Source of the DNA: Hymenobacter sp. YC55
GTDB taxonomy: Bacteria; Bacteroidota; Bacteroidia; Cytophagales; Hymenobacteraceae
Direction: 5' to 3'
Assembly: GCF_029433095.1 (NCBI RefSeq)
Contig: NZ_JARNTX010000001.1
Coordinates: forward strand, 2,976,001 to 3,040,000
DNA length: 64,000 nt
Made by a program: the position numbers and the translations under genes. The notes below the pieces were generated by a model. The model was given only the letters and a program-made list of their open reading frames with translations, made no database searches and was not told where the DNA came from. Below, in pieces: positions 34,162-43,077 of this stretch (position 1 is the first letter of the stretch; each line of letters begins with the position of its first letter).

Positions 34162-35853
34162 TTATTGCTCGCGCTGCTCTTTCTTGGAACCCAGAATAAA
34201 GAGAATCAGCAGCAGAAAGGCCGCTATACCCAGGCTGTACCACGTCACCACAGGCAAGCCGCGGTAGTAAGGCATTTGGCCGGCGGGGTACGTTCCGAGC
34301 AAGCTCAAACCCGCAAACAGAATCATGGCCACCGAGACTGCCGCCAGAATTGCGCGGCTTACCAGTTGGTCGGCCTTGCGCAGCAGCAATAGGTAGCCAC
34401 TCAATTCGACGCGCACGCGCAAGTCGCCGCGCGAGATTTTGCGCACGATTTGACGAATATCGGCGGGCAGCGTTTGGATCAGGGCGAGCAGTTGGGTGCC
34501 GGTATATTCAGCTTCGCTGAGGATGTTTTCGGCCGAGTACTGTTCGGCTACGATGCGTGCCCCGTAAGGCCGCACAAACTCGAACGTATTGAAGCGCGGG
34601 TGCAGCACCTTCCCAATACCTTCCAGAATAACAAGGGCCCTCAGGATCAGGAATACCGCGCCGGGCACTTGCAGCTTATACGTATAAATAACGCCTTGCA
34701 GCGCCTCCGCCAAATCCGACATGCTCATGTCCTTGACGTCGAGGCTAGCAAAATCTTCGATTAGCTCGCTCAGCGAAGCCTCGAAGGCGCGCATGTCGGG
34801 AATGTCGGAGGTGATGGCCAAGCGGCGGAAGCTCAGGGCCATACCGCGGGGGTCCTGCCGAGCCATCCCGATAAATACTCCAGCAAAAGCGTACTTCTGC
34901 TGCTTGCTCATCTTGCCCACCATCCCAAAGTCGATGAGCACCAGTGTGCCATCGGGGCGCACTAGCACGTTGCCCGGGTGCGGGTCGGCGTGGAACATCC
35001 CGAACTCGAATATTTGCGTCAGATAAATGTCCATGCCCGTTTCGGCCACTTTTTCCGGACTTAGACCCCACTCCAGCAGTTGCGGCTTATCGGTGATTTT
35101 GCAGCCGCTCACAAACTCAATCACCAGAATCCGGGACGTGCTGATGTCGCGGTACGGCTTAGGAATATAGAAGGTCTCGTAGGTGGCGTAGAGCGAGCGA
35201 AACTGCTCCATGCTGCGGGCCTCGGAGGTATAATCCAGCTCTTTGGTCATGCTCCGCTCGAAGGCATCTACCACGTCTTGTGGGTTGCTCAGCCCTTGCT
35301 TGCGCAGGAAATTCCCCGTGAGCCGTACCAGTTCGTGCAGCAAGGCCAGGTCGGAGCGCACTTTTTCCTGCACGCCCGGCCGCTGCACTTTCACCACCAC
35401 TTCCTCGCCCGAAAGTAACCGCGCCCGGTGCACTTGCCCAATACTGGCAGAGCCCAGCGGCACGTCATCAAACTCGGAAAACACCTCATCGATTGGTTGG
35501 CCCATCTCCCGCTCGATAATGTCCTTGGCTACTTGCACATCGAAGGGCGGCACATTGCTTTGCAGCTTCTCGAACTCGTCGATCAGGGGTTGGGGCAGCA
35601 GGTCGGCGCGGTTGCTCATAGCCTGCGCCAGCTTGATAAAGGTAGGCCCCAGCTCCTCAATAATCATCCGGATCCGCTGCCAGCGTGTGGTTTCAAACAC
35701 GGCCTGCTCGCCCTCCTGCCACGAAGCACGCCGGCTTTTAGGCACCAGCCGCCGCAAAGGCGTGCTGGTTACAGCATCTTCGAAGCCATAGCGAATAAGC
35801 ACCTCCGCTACCTGCCGAATGCGAGTCAGGTTGGAAATCGTGTTTTTAAACAT
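34162..35853 (-). CDS. UbiB/ABC1 (AarF) family atypical kinase
   Basis: A 563-residue membrane-associated protein-kinase-like ATPase involved in quinone/isoprenoid lipid metabolism in other organisms. The UbiB-specific N-terminal motif, usually KxGQ, reads FIKLAQAMSNRADLLP here (Gly to Ala). The nucleotide loop LGSASIGQVHRA, invariant Lys in VVVKVQRPG, catalytic HADPHPGNVLV and metal-binding LIDFGMVG are intact. Two C-terminal transmembrane helices (AILAAVSVAMILFAGLSLLG and YSLGIAAFLLLILFILG) are typical. It lies downstream of a phasin-like gene on the same strand. The ATG at 35853 is used; a TTG one codon earlier is possible. Confidence 0.92.
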   Translation of the reverse strand: MFKNTISNLTRIRQVAEVLIRYGFEDAVTSTPLRRLVPKSRRASWQEGEQAVFETTRWQRIRMIIEELGPTFIKLAQAMSNRADLLPQPLIDEFEKLQSNVPPFDVQVAKDIIEREMGQPIDEVFSEFDDVPLGSASIGQVHRARLLSGEEVVVKVQRPGVQEKVRSDLALLHELVRLTGNFLRKQGLSNPQDVVDAFERSMTKELDYTSEARSMEQFRSLYATYETFYIPKPYRDISTSRILVIEFVSGCKITDKPQLLEWGLSPEKVAETGMDIYLTQIFEFGMFHADPHPGNVLVRPDGTLVLIDFGMVGKMSKQQKYAFAGVFIGMARQDPRGMALSFRRLAITSDIPDMRAFEASLSELIEDFASLDVKDMSMSDLAEALQGVIYTYKLQVPGAVFLILRALVILEGIGKVLHPRFNTFEFVRPYGARIVAEQYSAENILSEAEYTGTQLLALIQTLPADIRQIVRKISRGDLRVRVELSGYLLLLRKADQLVSRAILAAVSVAMILFAGLSLLGTYPAGQMPYYRGLPVVTWYSLGIAAFLLLILFILGSKKEQREQ

Positions 35854-36173
35854 CAAGCATCAGATAAACGGGCAGTTGAATAACTCAACATTTCCGACAA
35901 GATTCAATTTGTCGCTCGCAAAAAGCAACGAAAACTGCCAGGCTTATAACCGAGTTGCAAGCTAGCAGCACAAAAACACTTCGGCATTTTGTAAGATTCC
36001 TTGGTATCCCCGACGCTTCTAATTACCTCAATTCATTGTACTAAACCCTTCGTACCGCAGTATAGCAGTGCAAATACGTCGGACCACGTTGTTGTGGAGT
36101 GGCCAGCGCGCCAAACTTGCTGTAGCAAAATTCATACAGCAGCGGCCACTCAAACAATCGTGTAAGAATACAG
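35854..36173. other. Intergenic region between phasin-like and ubiB-like genes
   Basis: About 320 bases. No credible ORF; the plus-strand ORF starting at 36068 runs antisense through the phasin gene. No clear TAnnTTTG box on the minus strand was found for the ubiB-like gene. Confidence 0.4.
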
Positions 36174-36206
36174 AAAACCCCGTTCGGACAATCCGAACGG
36201 GGTTTT
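36174..36206 (-). terminator. Terminator of the phasin-like gene
   Basis: Perfect 15-bp arms (36174-36188, 36192-36206) with a three-base loop and A/T runs at both ends, 20 bases after the stop of the phasin-like gene. Confidence 0.85.
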
Positions 36207-36225
36207 TAAGCATCACAACACCACA

Positions 36226-36771
36226 CTACGACAACGTGCTGCCCGTGCTGGACGTGTTGTCGTTTGGTGAAATGGCTTTTTTAGCGGCCGTTTTGTTGGC
36301 TTTGGTTTCTTTGCTGTCGTCGCTGGAGTTTTTCACTTTACCGGCCGAGCTAGTTGCCGGAGTGGTTACGGTTTTCTTGGCCGCGGCAGCTCTACCTTCC
36401 GAGCTACTTACGTTGGTGGTGCCAACCATAGAGTTGACAGTAGGCTTGCTCGCCTTAGGGGCCGCGGCCGCTTTGGGCTCAGTTGCAGACTTGCTCCCGC
36501 CTTTCACGGTGCGCTTTAGTTCTTCCACCTCAGCGTTTGGAGCTACTCCTACACTCTTCATGACGCGCGAAGCAATACTTTGAACCTGCTTTTCCAGCTC
36601 CTTGCGCTTGGTTTCGCCGTTTTGCTTCAGTTCGTCCATGATCTTAGCTCCCTCCTGCTCCGATAGCTTGCTTTCTTGCACCAGCGTATCAATGGTTTTT
36701 TGTACCCGATCGGTGGTGAGAGAAACGAAGCCAACGCCCGCATTGATGAACTTCTTAAACAAATCTTCCAT
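36226..36771 (-). CDS. Phasin-like (PhaF/PhaI-type) protein with Ala/Lys-rich tail
   Basis: 181 residues. The N-terminal 85 residues (MEDLFKKFINAGVGFVSLTT, then DTLVQESKLSEQEGAKIMDE and ELEKQVQSIASRVMKSVGV) match the helical, amphipathic phasin pattern of polyhydroxyalkanoate-granule-associated proteins. The rest is a low-complexity Lys/Ala/Ser/Thr tail (AAAAPKASKPTV, KANKTAAKKAIS) like the histone-H1-like tail of PhaF, which may bind DNA. No PHA synthase is in the window. Genes of this type are often found near UbiB-family kinases, as here. It may bind membranes or lipid bodies, not necessarily PHA. Confidence 0.75.
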   Translation of the reverse strand: MEDLFKKFINAGVGFVSLTTDRVQKTIDTLVQESKLSEQEGAKIMDELKQNGETKRKELEKQVQSIASRVMKSVGVAPNAEVEELKRTVKGGSKSATEPKAAAAPKASKPTVNSMVGTTNVSSSEGRAAAAKKTVTTPATSSAGKVKNSSDDSKETKANKTAAKKAISPNDNTSSTGSTLS

Positions 36772-36865
36772 AAAGCTGAGTGATTAAAAGAGAGTGAGAG
36801 AAGTAAAAAATGGCCTTGCGGACTCGCTGGCCGAGAAAAATAGTATGCAAGCCTACCATTTGCTA

Positions 36866-36873
36866 CAAACCTA
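36866..36873 (-). promoter_or_regulatory. -7 box TAGGTTTG of the phasin-like gene
   Basis: Read on the minus strand, TAGGTTTG matches TAnnTTTG about 95 bases before the ATG. No convincing -33 element at the normal distance. Confidence 0.35.
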
Positions 36874-37026
36874 CAAAATGGCTGCTATATAGTTGATGCT
36901 GAAGACAAGATATTCATCGGCAATTGGCTTTTAAAGGCAAAAACGCTGTCCAACAACTCTCAGTCCTGTCTTTCGCTTTCTACTTTCACTCGGCTGAAAA
37001 CCAGCGGCCTTGACAGCCATGTTGTT

Positions 37027-37950
37027 TTACCGCGTGGCAGGCATCTGAGTTGCCCAAATGCCGCGGGTAAATTCACCTACCTGGTTGAGTGCTTGCCGGG
37101 CCTCTGGCACGAAGCGCCAAAACAGGTGCCACCAATGCACCAACCCATTAAATACTTGCAGCGTGATGGGTACACCAGTCGACTGGGCTTTCTGGCAGAA
37201 GCGCATTACATCATCATGCAGCACTTCGGCATCCGAAATCTGAATCAGTAGCGGGGGTAGGTTGTGCAACTTGCCTTTACCAGGCGAAACTAACGGGTGC
37301 GTATGCGGCGTATCGGCGGCGTAGAGGCTGCCCCAGGTTTGCATTTCAAGAGCTTCCAACACCCGCGCCTCCTCGTAACAAGCTTGGCGCTGCACCCCAC
37401 TGGGCATAGCCAAATCAATCCAGGGGGAAAGGCCGATGGCCGCGGCAGGCAGTGGTATTCCCGCGTCGCGCAGGTGTAGCAGCAGTGCCAGCCCAAGGCC
37501 CCCTCCCGCCGAATCGCCGGCTATCATAATGTCCTGGGCGTGGTAGCCTTGGCTGAGCAGCCAATCGTAAGCCAAGCGTGCATCTTCGAGAGCCGCCGGA
37601 AACGGATATTCTGGCGCCTTGCGGTAGTTGATAGCCAGCGTGTTTAGCTGGCAGCTTTCCGCCAAGGCGCCTACCAAGGCTCGGTGTGTGTTCAGGGAGC
37701 CAATTACGTAGCCTCCGCCGTGCAAATACAGCAATACCCGCTTCGGATGGGCACCCACGGGCCGAAGCCACTCGGCGGCCATTCCTTCTACGTCGGCATC
37801 CTCCAGGAATACATTCCAGGGCACAAATTGGAAGAGCGCAGCCGCTTCCGCAGCCAGCCGTATGGCGGGTAGTTGGGGTCGGTGGCGGGCTATTGGGCCC
37901 GTGGCGGCAGTCAGAAACTGCTTAAGCAGCAAATGCTGAGAAGACGGCAT
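37027..37950 (-). CDS. Alpha/beta hydrolase, hormone-sensitive lipase (type IV esterase) family
   Basis: A 307-residue esterase from the ATG at 37950 (MPSSQHLLLKQFL); a start at 38016 would add a 22-residue hydrophobic, proline-rich leader that is less convincing. Oxyanion motif LHGGGYVIGS, nucleophile elbow GDSAGGG, acid in DAEVLHDD and His in NGLVHWW complete the HSL-family triad. Typical substrates are short-chain acyl esters. The physiological substrate is unknown. No operon partner; upstream of a phasin-like gene on the same strand with a 255-base gap. Confidence 0.88.
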   Translation of the reverse strand: MPSSQHLLLKQFLTAATGPIARHRPQLPAIRLAAEAAALFQFVPWNVFLEDADVEGMAAEWLRPVGAHPKRVLLYLHGGGYVIGSLNTHRALVGALAESCQLNTLAINYRKAPEYPFPAALEDARLAYDWLLSQGYHAQDIMIAGDSAGGGLGLALLLHLRDAGIPLPAAAIGLSPWIDLAMPSGVQRQACYEEARVLEALEMQTWGSLYAADTPHTHPLVSPGKGKLHNLPPLLIQISDAEVLHDDVMRFCQKAQSTGVPITLQVFNGLVHWWHLFWRFVPEARQALNQVGEFTRGIWATQMPATR

Positions 37951-38591
37951 TGGAAGAACAAACGTGGGAATTGGGGCGGGGAGCAGGGCGGCAACAGCGG
38001 CGCAACGCCGCAGCAAATGCGCTGCTCACTGAATACGCAGAGCAGCAATGGTAAGATACTGATTTGGCTGAAGTTTGCTTGAAAAAACCAATTGCGCCTT
38101 CCTTGCTCGATCCTAGCTGATCAGTAGCAAACCCGCTCAGCCGAAGTTGAAGCCGCTTGAATTAGTAGAACACTAGCTTATTGTATAGCCTACATTTCCC
38201 GCGACTAGGCTTCGCACCATAGTACATCATTGGGGGCAAGAACCTCAGTAACGAAATCAACAATTCTAGCACAAGCAACAGACTGTTTATCAGCATTCCT
38301 GAGCAGGCTACCCGTAGCGGGAGAGACATAAAAGTAAGAATCTACGTAGTTGCTAGCTGTCTACACAAGGCACAAACTGTAAAATAGCAAGATCAAATAG
38401 AAGTACGGCGCGAATTGCACGGTCAATAACAACCCTATAACTTGCCCATGCAGGTTAGACCCAATGACTGGTTGGTGCTAGTTCGCCCACCTAAAAATAC
38501 ATAATCACCACCTGCACGTTTCTTCTCCGCTCTCCTACTCGCCGCCTGCCTAGCACTTGCCTGGTGCTAAGGCTATTAACACACCTTTTGC
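37951..38591. other. Intergenic region between esterase and GH26-like genes
   Basis: About 640 bases between divergent genes. No credible ORF; the end is pyrimidine-rich (TTTCTTCTCCGCTCTCC). No consensus -7 box was found for either gene. Confidence 0.4.
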
Positions 38592-40292
38592 ATGAACAAT
38601 AGAACTGTTTTCTACATTTTAATTATATTCTTTGTTGCCTTTGCCGCTCTAGTAGGGTTCGAATACTTTAAATCGTCTTCAGCAAGAAGCGTATCGAACA
38701 CTGAAATCAAGAAAGATTTTGCGGAGCCTATTATTGGCTCCTATGCACACGATACTACTGCTTCTGTTAAAGACGCAATTAATTTTCAGCATTCAGCAAT
38801 TACTATAGCCGAACAAACCAGTGACGAAGTAATTCAACAAGCACTTACTGCTTTAGCTTCCACAAAGCCGAATCTGATTACCATAAAAACAGTAGGGGCT
38901 AATCAGGAGAATATTCTGCAGAAATTTGTTGATGGCAATTTCGACGCGAAGATTAAAACTATCTGTACTTCGCTAGCCGAAATTCAGCAGCCCATTTATT
39001 TACGCTGGAATCCAGAAATGGAAGTACCAGTCACCCTTTATCCTTGGCAGTTTCAATCGTCTGCACTTTATGCCGAAGCCTTTCGCCGGTTTGCGAAGCT
39101 AACCAAGCAATTATTGCCGAATGCTCAAATAGTTTGGGGACCAGCTGGCTATCCGGGAGCAGAAGAATATTGGCCAGGCAATGATGTGGTTGATGTAATA
39201 AGCCTAACCGTAAACAGTAAATCAGAACTTCAGGCAACTGGTTATCCACACACCAAGGATATGACGGTCTTGCTTAAGCGAAAAATCCACAGGGTGCGGT
39301 TTATGAATAAGCCAATCCTGATCCTTGGGACAGAAGACACGAATACAAACAACCTCGTTAAGGAATTTCTACCAGTTGCCATCAACGAAACGGAACGCGA
39401 GCAGGCCACTATTTACGCAACCATAGCCCCTGATTCAGCCATTTCAACGCCTGTTGCCACCAGAACTGCGAATCCAGTCATAGGAGTTTATGACCCTAAG
39501 CAGTTGCTGCTGACGGCTGAGCCAGTAAAAGTCGAGCACCTGTTTATTGACCTCGGCAATGTTGAAGACGGACTATTTCTAAAAGAATTCACGGCTATTA
39601 CAGCGCGCAAGCATGATGTGATTTTGACCGTGGAGCCTTGGAAAGACAAAAGCTATAAAAAGGGGGATAATGTATTATTGAATACCATAAACGGTAAGTA
39701 CGACTCTATATTTAAAAAGCTTTATTCAGTGTTATCTAATTCCAAGCAAACTGTGTATCTCAGGTTTGCTCACGAAATGGAAATACCGATCGAACGTTAT
39801 CCATGGCAGAGCCAAGATCCGGTAGTATACAGTAAAGCTTTCCGGCATTTTATGAATTACGGTTCAGTTAGGCTAAAAAACGTGAAGCGAATATGGGGTC
39901 CGGCCGGCGACCGGGGTTCTGTGGAGTGGTGGCCGGGTGGCGACGTGGTAGATTATATTAGCGTAGCTATTTATGGCTTGCCCGATAAAAATATAACCGA
40001 CCCCCAAAAGCAAGAATCGTTTAGCACAATTTACGCTCGCAAACATCATCGTATGCGCTTTGCGCACAAACCTATTTTTGTAACCGAATTCGGTGTAAAG
40101 GGCCCGGAAGATTTACAAATGAAATGGTTGGATGATGCGGCCAACGTAATCAATAATCACAAGGAAATAATTGGAGCTTGTTATTTCAACTTAGCTGACA
40201 ATCCGAAAGCTTGGGGCCAGATAGCAGCACCTGATTGGAGTATCAATAGAAACACGTTTATTTCTTTCACTAAAGAAATAAACGCTAAGTAG
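38592..40292 (+). CDS. Tandem GH26-like protein, first copy probably inactive
   Basis: 566 residues with one N-terminal membrane anchor or signal (FYILIIFFVAFAALVGF). Two homologous halves of about 240 residues follow. The first (about 47-290) has IYLRWNPEMEVPVTLYPWQ and IVWGPAGYPGAEEYWPGNDVVDVIS; the second (about 295-560) has VYLRFAHEMEIPIERYPWQ and RIWGPAGDRGSVEWWPGGDVVDYIS. The second half shows GH26-type acid/base Glu395 (HEM) and nucleophile Glu499 (VTEFG). In the first half Glu142 is kept, but the position matching Glu499 is Gly246, with Glu248 two residues later. Codon use is more AT-rich than in neighbouring genes, suggesting transfer. Substrate unknown; GH26 includes beta-mannanases and beta-1,3-xylanases. 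Confidence 0.72.
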   Translation: MNNRTVFYILIIFFVAFAALVGFEYFKSSSARSVSNTEIKKDFAEPIIGSYAHDTTASVKDAINFQHSAITIAEQTSDEVIQQALTALASTKPNLITIKTVGANQENILQKFVDGNFDAKIKTICTSLAEIQQPIYLRWNPEMEVPVTLYPWQFQSSALYAEAFRRFAKLTKQLLPNAQIVWGPAGYPGAEEYWPGNDVVDVISLTVNSKSELQATGYPHTKDMTVLLKRKIHRVRFMNKPILILGTEDTNTNNLVKEFLPVAINETEREQATIYATIAPDSAISTPVATRTANPVIGVYDPKQLLLTAEPVKVEHLFIDLGNVEDGLFLKEFTAITARKHDVILTVEPWKDKSYKKGDNVLLNTINGKYDSIFKKLYSVLSNSKQTVYLRFAHEMEIPIERYPWQSQDPVVYSKAFRHFMNYGSVRLKNVKRIWGPAGDRGSVEWWPGGDVVDYISVAIYGLPDKNITDPQKQESFSTIYARKHHRMRFAHKPIFVTEFGVKGPEDLQMKWLDDAANVINNHKEIIGACYFNLADNPKAWGQIAAPDWSINRNTFISFTKEINAK

Positions 40293-40366
40293 CACCCCTG
40301 TTAATTGTGTGTAGCGGGCTTCTAACTTGTTAGTGGCAGTCAGCTTGCAGATGGCTGTAACACCAC

Positions 40367-41521
40367 CTATTTCTTTCCTCCAATATTGTGGCCTTTGTAG
40401 CCCCGGATAGCAATGGGAATCCAGCCGAGGATGGGAATAAAAAAGGTGATAGTAAACGGGTTGCGCCATACCATGCGGAGCCACGCGCCAGGCTTGTCGA
40501 GCTTCATCTTGAAGTCGCGGCGGCCTTCGTGCACGTAAAGGCGCTCGAACTCTCGAAATAGAGCGGGCCAGGCAATAGGCAAAAAGAAAGGAAAGTAGCG
40601 CCAGTTCTCTTTCATGCGCTGCCACAAGTCGCGCCACCGGTAGGGCTGCTGGCCATATTTGACTACTGCCGCATCCATTTCAGTTTGCATAAGCTGGCGT
40701 ACCTTCTCCGAAAGCGCCGTGTAATCTTCGCGGGTAAGGTCGGCAGGGTCCTTGTCGATCATCTCGTAGGGCCGAATGCGCGAGCCGAGCACGTACGAGA
40801 GCTGAGCGGGATAAGCCATATAGAACGACCAGGGCTGCAGTAGCACCAACAGCACTATGGGCCCCATCGGGATAAACGGAATACCTATTTTCTTGCTCAG
40901 CTTGTTGAGCCACTCCCAGCTATAGGCGTAGGGGTTGAGGTATTCCCCGTTGATGGTGTAGAACGGCATTATGTCGGTGCGGTGGTTTATGCTATGGCGC
41001 ACCATGCTGCTGGCCAGCCGCTGCAACTTGTACTTGTTGTTGAACCCCTTACCGATGCCCGGCACGCCTTCCGGGTAAAGCATCAGGTTGTGGTCCTGAT
41101 AATACATCATCGTCTCGAAGTTGAGCGTAGTGGCATCGACGCAGCCGCACTTCTTCCAGAAATCCTTGATCTGGAAAGGATTCATGAGCGTAGACTGCGA
41201 GAGCAGCGGCGCCGACAGCGGCCGGGGCAGCCCCCGTTGGCCGGGCAAGGTGCGCCACATGTGGGCCAGCACTACAATGGCATCCCAGGGGAAAGCCATA
41301 CCGGAATGGTTGGAGGCGAAAATGAGGGGCCGCTCGGGATTGTTGCGCTCCGGAAAGTTCTCGAACCCAATCAGGCGCGAGCGAAACCACACCCTGTCGA
41401 GCAGTTGCAGAATATTACGGTCGAGTGTCTCGACGAAATCTGCCCGAAAATAATCAGAGTAAATGTGCTGATTGGCCTGAATGGAAGGTGGCGGCGACGG
41501 CAGCACGGGGGGCGTGGGCAT
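40367..41521 (-). CDS. Lysophospholipid acyltransferase-family protein (PlsC-like)
   Basis: 384 residues. The acyltransferase core starts near residue 65 with LIFASNHSGMAFPWDAIVV (a His-to-Asp motif wider than classic HX4D), followed by KKCGCVDATTLNF and the glycerol-phosphate-binding type LYPEGVPGIGKGF. Hydrophobic helices lie at PFIPMGPIVLLVLLQPWSFY and near the C-terminus (NPFTITFFIPILGWIPIAI), so it is membrane bound. The wide catalytic motif and extra C-terminal half set it apart from housekeeping PlsC. It is the third gene of a same-strand run after menC and the aspartyl protease. Confidence 0.8.
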   Translation of the reverse strand: MPTPPVLPSPPPSIQANQHIYSDYFRADFVETLDRNILQLLDRVWFRSRLIGFENFPERNNPERPLIFASNHSGMAFPWDAIVVLAHMWRTLPGQRGLPRPLSAPLLSQSTLMNPFQIKDFWKKCGCVDATTLNFETMMYYQDHNLMLYPEGVPGIGKGFNNKYKLQRLASSMVRHSINHRTDIMPFYTINGEYLNPYAYSWEWLNKLSKKIGIPFIPMGPIVLLVLLQPWSFYMAYPAQLSYVLGSRIRPYEMIDKDPADLTREDYTALSEKVRQLMQTEMDAAVVKYGQQPYRWRDLWQRMKENWRYFPFFLPIAWPALFREFERLYVHEGRRDFKMKLDKPGAWLRMVWRNPFTITFFIPILGWIPIAIRGYKGHNIGGKK

Positions 41522-41667
41522 TGGGTGGAATTGGCGGAGTAAAGCGTGAACGAGGGGCGCCGCTAGGACCAGCTTCTAATGTAGGAATTTTAGATGCCGG
41601 TTCAATAGTACCAATTTTCGCAGGGGATACTCCTGCTTTCTTCGCCATATAATTTGGGCTTTCCGCC

Positions 41668-42990
41668 CTAAATCTGGCGTTTCAGGCGGATAAAAGCCGA
41701 TACGAGCTGACCATTGCGCTGCAACAGTAGGAAGAGCGTTTTACCGTCGCCGGAATGGAAAATGCGGCTGATTTGGGTGAGACTCATGCTCTTGACGGGA
41801 ATCAGATTAATAGATAGCAACTCATCATCGGGTTGAAGGCCAGCTTCCACGGCCGGCGAGTTGGGCTCTAAGCGCAGCACAAAATAGCGGCGGTAGTCGG
41901 GCCCGGAGGCCAGCAGTTCCAGGCCGCACATATCGTGCTCGAAAGGGTCCCGAAACAAGGAGTTCGGGCGTAGCCAGAGCGTGTTGTGGGTGTAATCGAT
42001 GACCACTTCAAACCGCTTTAGTAATTCGAAGCCTATGTTGCCGTTGCGCGGTACTTCCACGCGCAAGGCTCCATTATCGGCATCGGGAAACGACGTGAGC
42101 GGGGCGTTGAGGCGGTAGCGGCCGAGCTGCATGCTTTGTACCCGCCCCAAATACCCGTTGATGGCCCCGCTCAGGCCGCGCCCTAGTTGCGCCCGTAGCC
42201 GCTTGGCGGGCACCCGCATACGCGCGTCGGAAGAGGTTTCCAGCGACAACGCATGCCCGGCCCCAGTGTCGAGCACGAGTTTGAGCGGCAGAGCCAGCGA
42301 ATCGTTAATATTTACGGGCACGTTGAGGTAGGACTTACGGCCTTCTATATCGATGGGAAGCTGCGTCCAGCGGCGGCCCCGTGGTGGTTCATACGTGTTG
42401 GGGGCATGAAACCACAGCTGGGCCGCTGTGGGCTCTACCTGTACCACAAAGCTATTGAAGACATCGTAGCCGAGGATGCCATGCACGGGCAGACCCACGT
42501 AGCCCGAGAGGTTGAGCACATCGGAAGAAAGTACCAAAAAAGACAAGGTAGGCGCTACCACGCCGGGCATCGTAACGTTGACGCTGTCGGAAAAAAAGGC
42601 TTCCAGCGGCTTCTCTTGTCCGGCCCCCATCACGTTGTAGTTGGCTCCCCGACGTAGCTTGAGAGGCTCGATGAGCGTAGGATCGGTGATAAGCGAAATA
42701 CCTACACCCGAATCGAGCAAGAAATTGTAAGGTCCTTGGCCGTTGAGGTGGGCCTGTACGATGATGAGGTTGCGCTGAAATTCGAACGGCATCCGAACCT
42801 TGCGCTGTCCTGATTTCACAAAGTGAAATGCCCTCTCCTCTTTGATGATTCGGAGCGGTTGAACCTCGGGTTGGGACTGCGCAATGGCCGGGAGCATTCC
42901 TAGCACCAGTACCAACGGCCTACACCATTGCCATCCTAACCAGCAACGGCAGAGCGACAGAGCAAGCGTACAAAACCAAGGGGCGGACAT
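41668..42990 (-). CDS. Retropepsin-like aspartyl protease with PDZ domain
   Basis: 440 residues with a signal peptide or anchor (LALSLCRCWLGWQW... LVLVLGMLPAIAQSQ); the start at 42990 (MSAPWF) is preferred to 43023. Two retropepsin-like halves are present: the first with FLLDSGVGISLI (Asp93), the second with LVLDTGAGHALSLE (Asp near 240). A PDZ domain closes the protein (about 355-430: EPNSPAVEAGLQPDDELLSI). This layout is common in Bacteroidota as periplasmic/lipid-facing proteases of unknown target. It starts about 90 bases after menC on the same strand and is followed by the acyltransferase. Confidence 0.87.
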   Translation of the reverse strand: MSAPWFCTLALSLCRCWLGWQWCRPLVLVLGMLPAIAQSQPEVQPLRIIKEERAFHFVKSGQRKVRMPFEFQRNLIIVQAHLNGQGPYNFLLDSGVGISLITDPTLIEPLKLRRGANYNVMGAGQEKPLEAFFSDSVNVTMPGVVAPTLSFLVLSSDVLNLSGYVGLPVHGILGYDVFNSFVVQVEPTAAQLWFHAPNTYEPPRGRRWTQLPIDIEGRKSYLNVPVNINDSLALPLKLVLDTGAGHALSLETSSDARMRVPAKRLRAQLGRGLSGAINGYLGRVQSMQLGRYRLNAPLTSFPDADNGALRVEVPRNGNIGFELLKRFEVVIDYTHNTLWLRPNSLFRDPFEHDMCGLELLASGPDYRRYFVLRLEPNSPAVEAGLQPDDELLSINLIPVKSMSLTQISRIFHSGDGKTLFLLLQRNGQLVSAFIRLKRQI

Positions 42991-43077
42991 AGGAGGGCGG
43001 GGCGGGATTGGAAATATAGCCAAAAACCGCCTTTATCGCCATGGTTATAAGAGTAGCGCCCGCACTCTAGGCAAACC

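Noticed and set aside
41454..41648. 64-codon minus ORF upstream of the acyltransferase gene in another frame
   Set aside because: Could be read as a frameshifted N-terminus, but it is Pro/Ala-rich, has no family signal, and the acyltransferase is complete from 41521.
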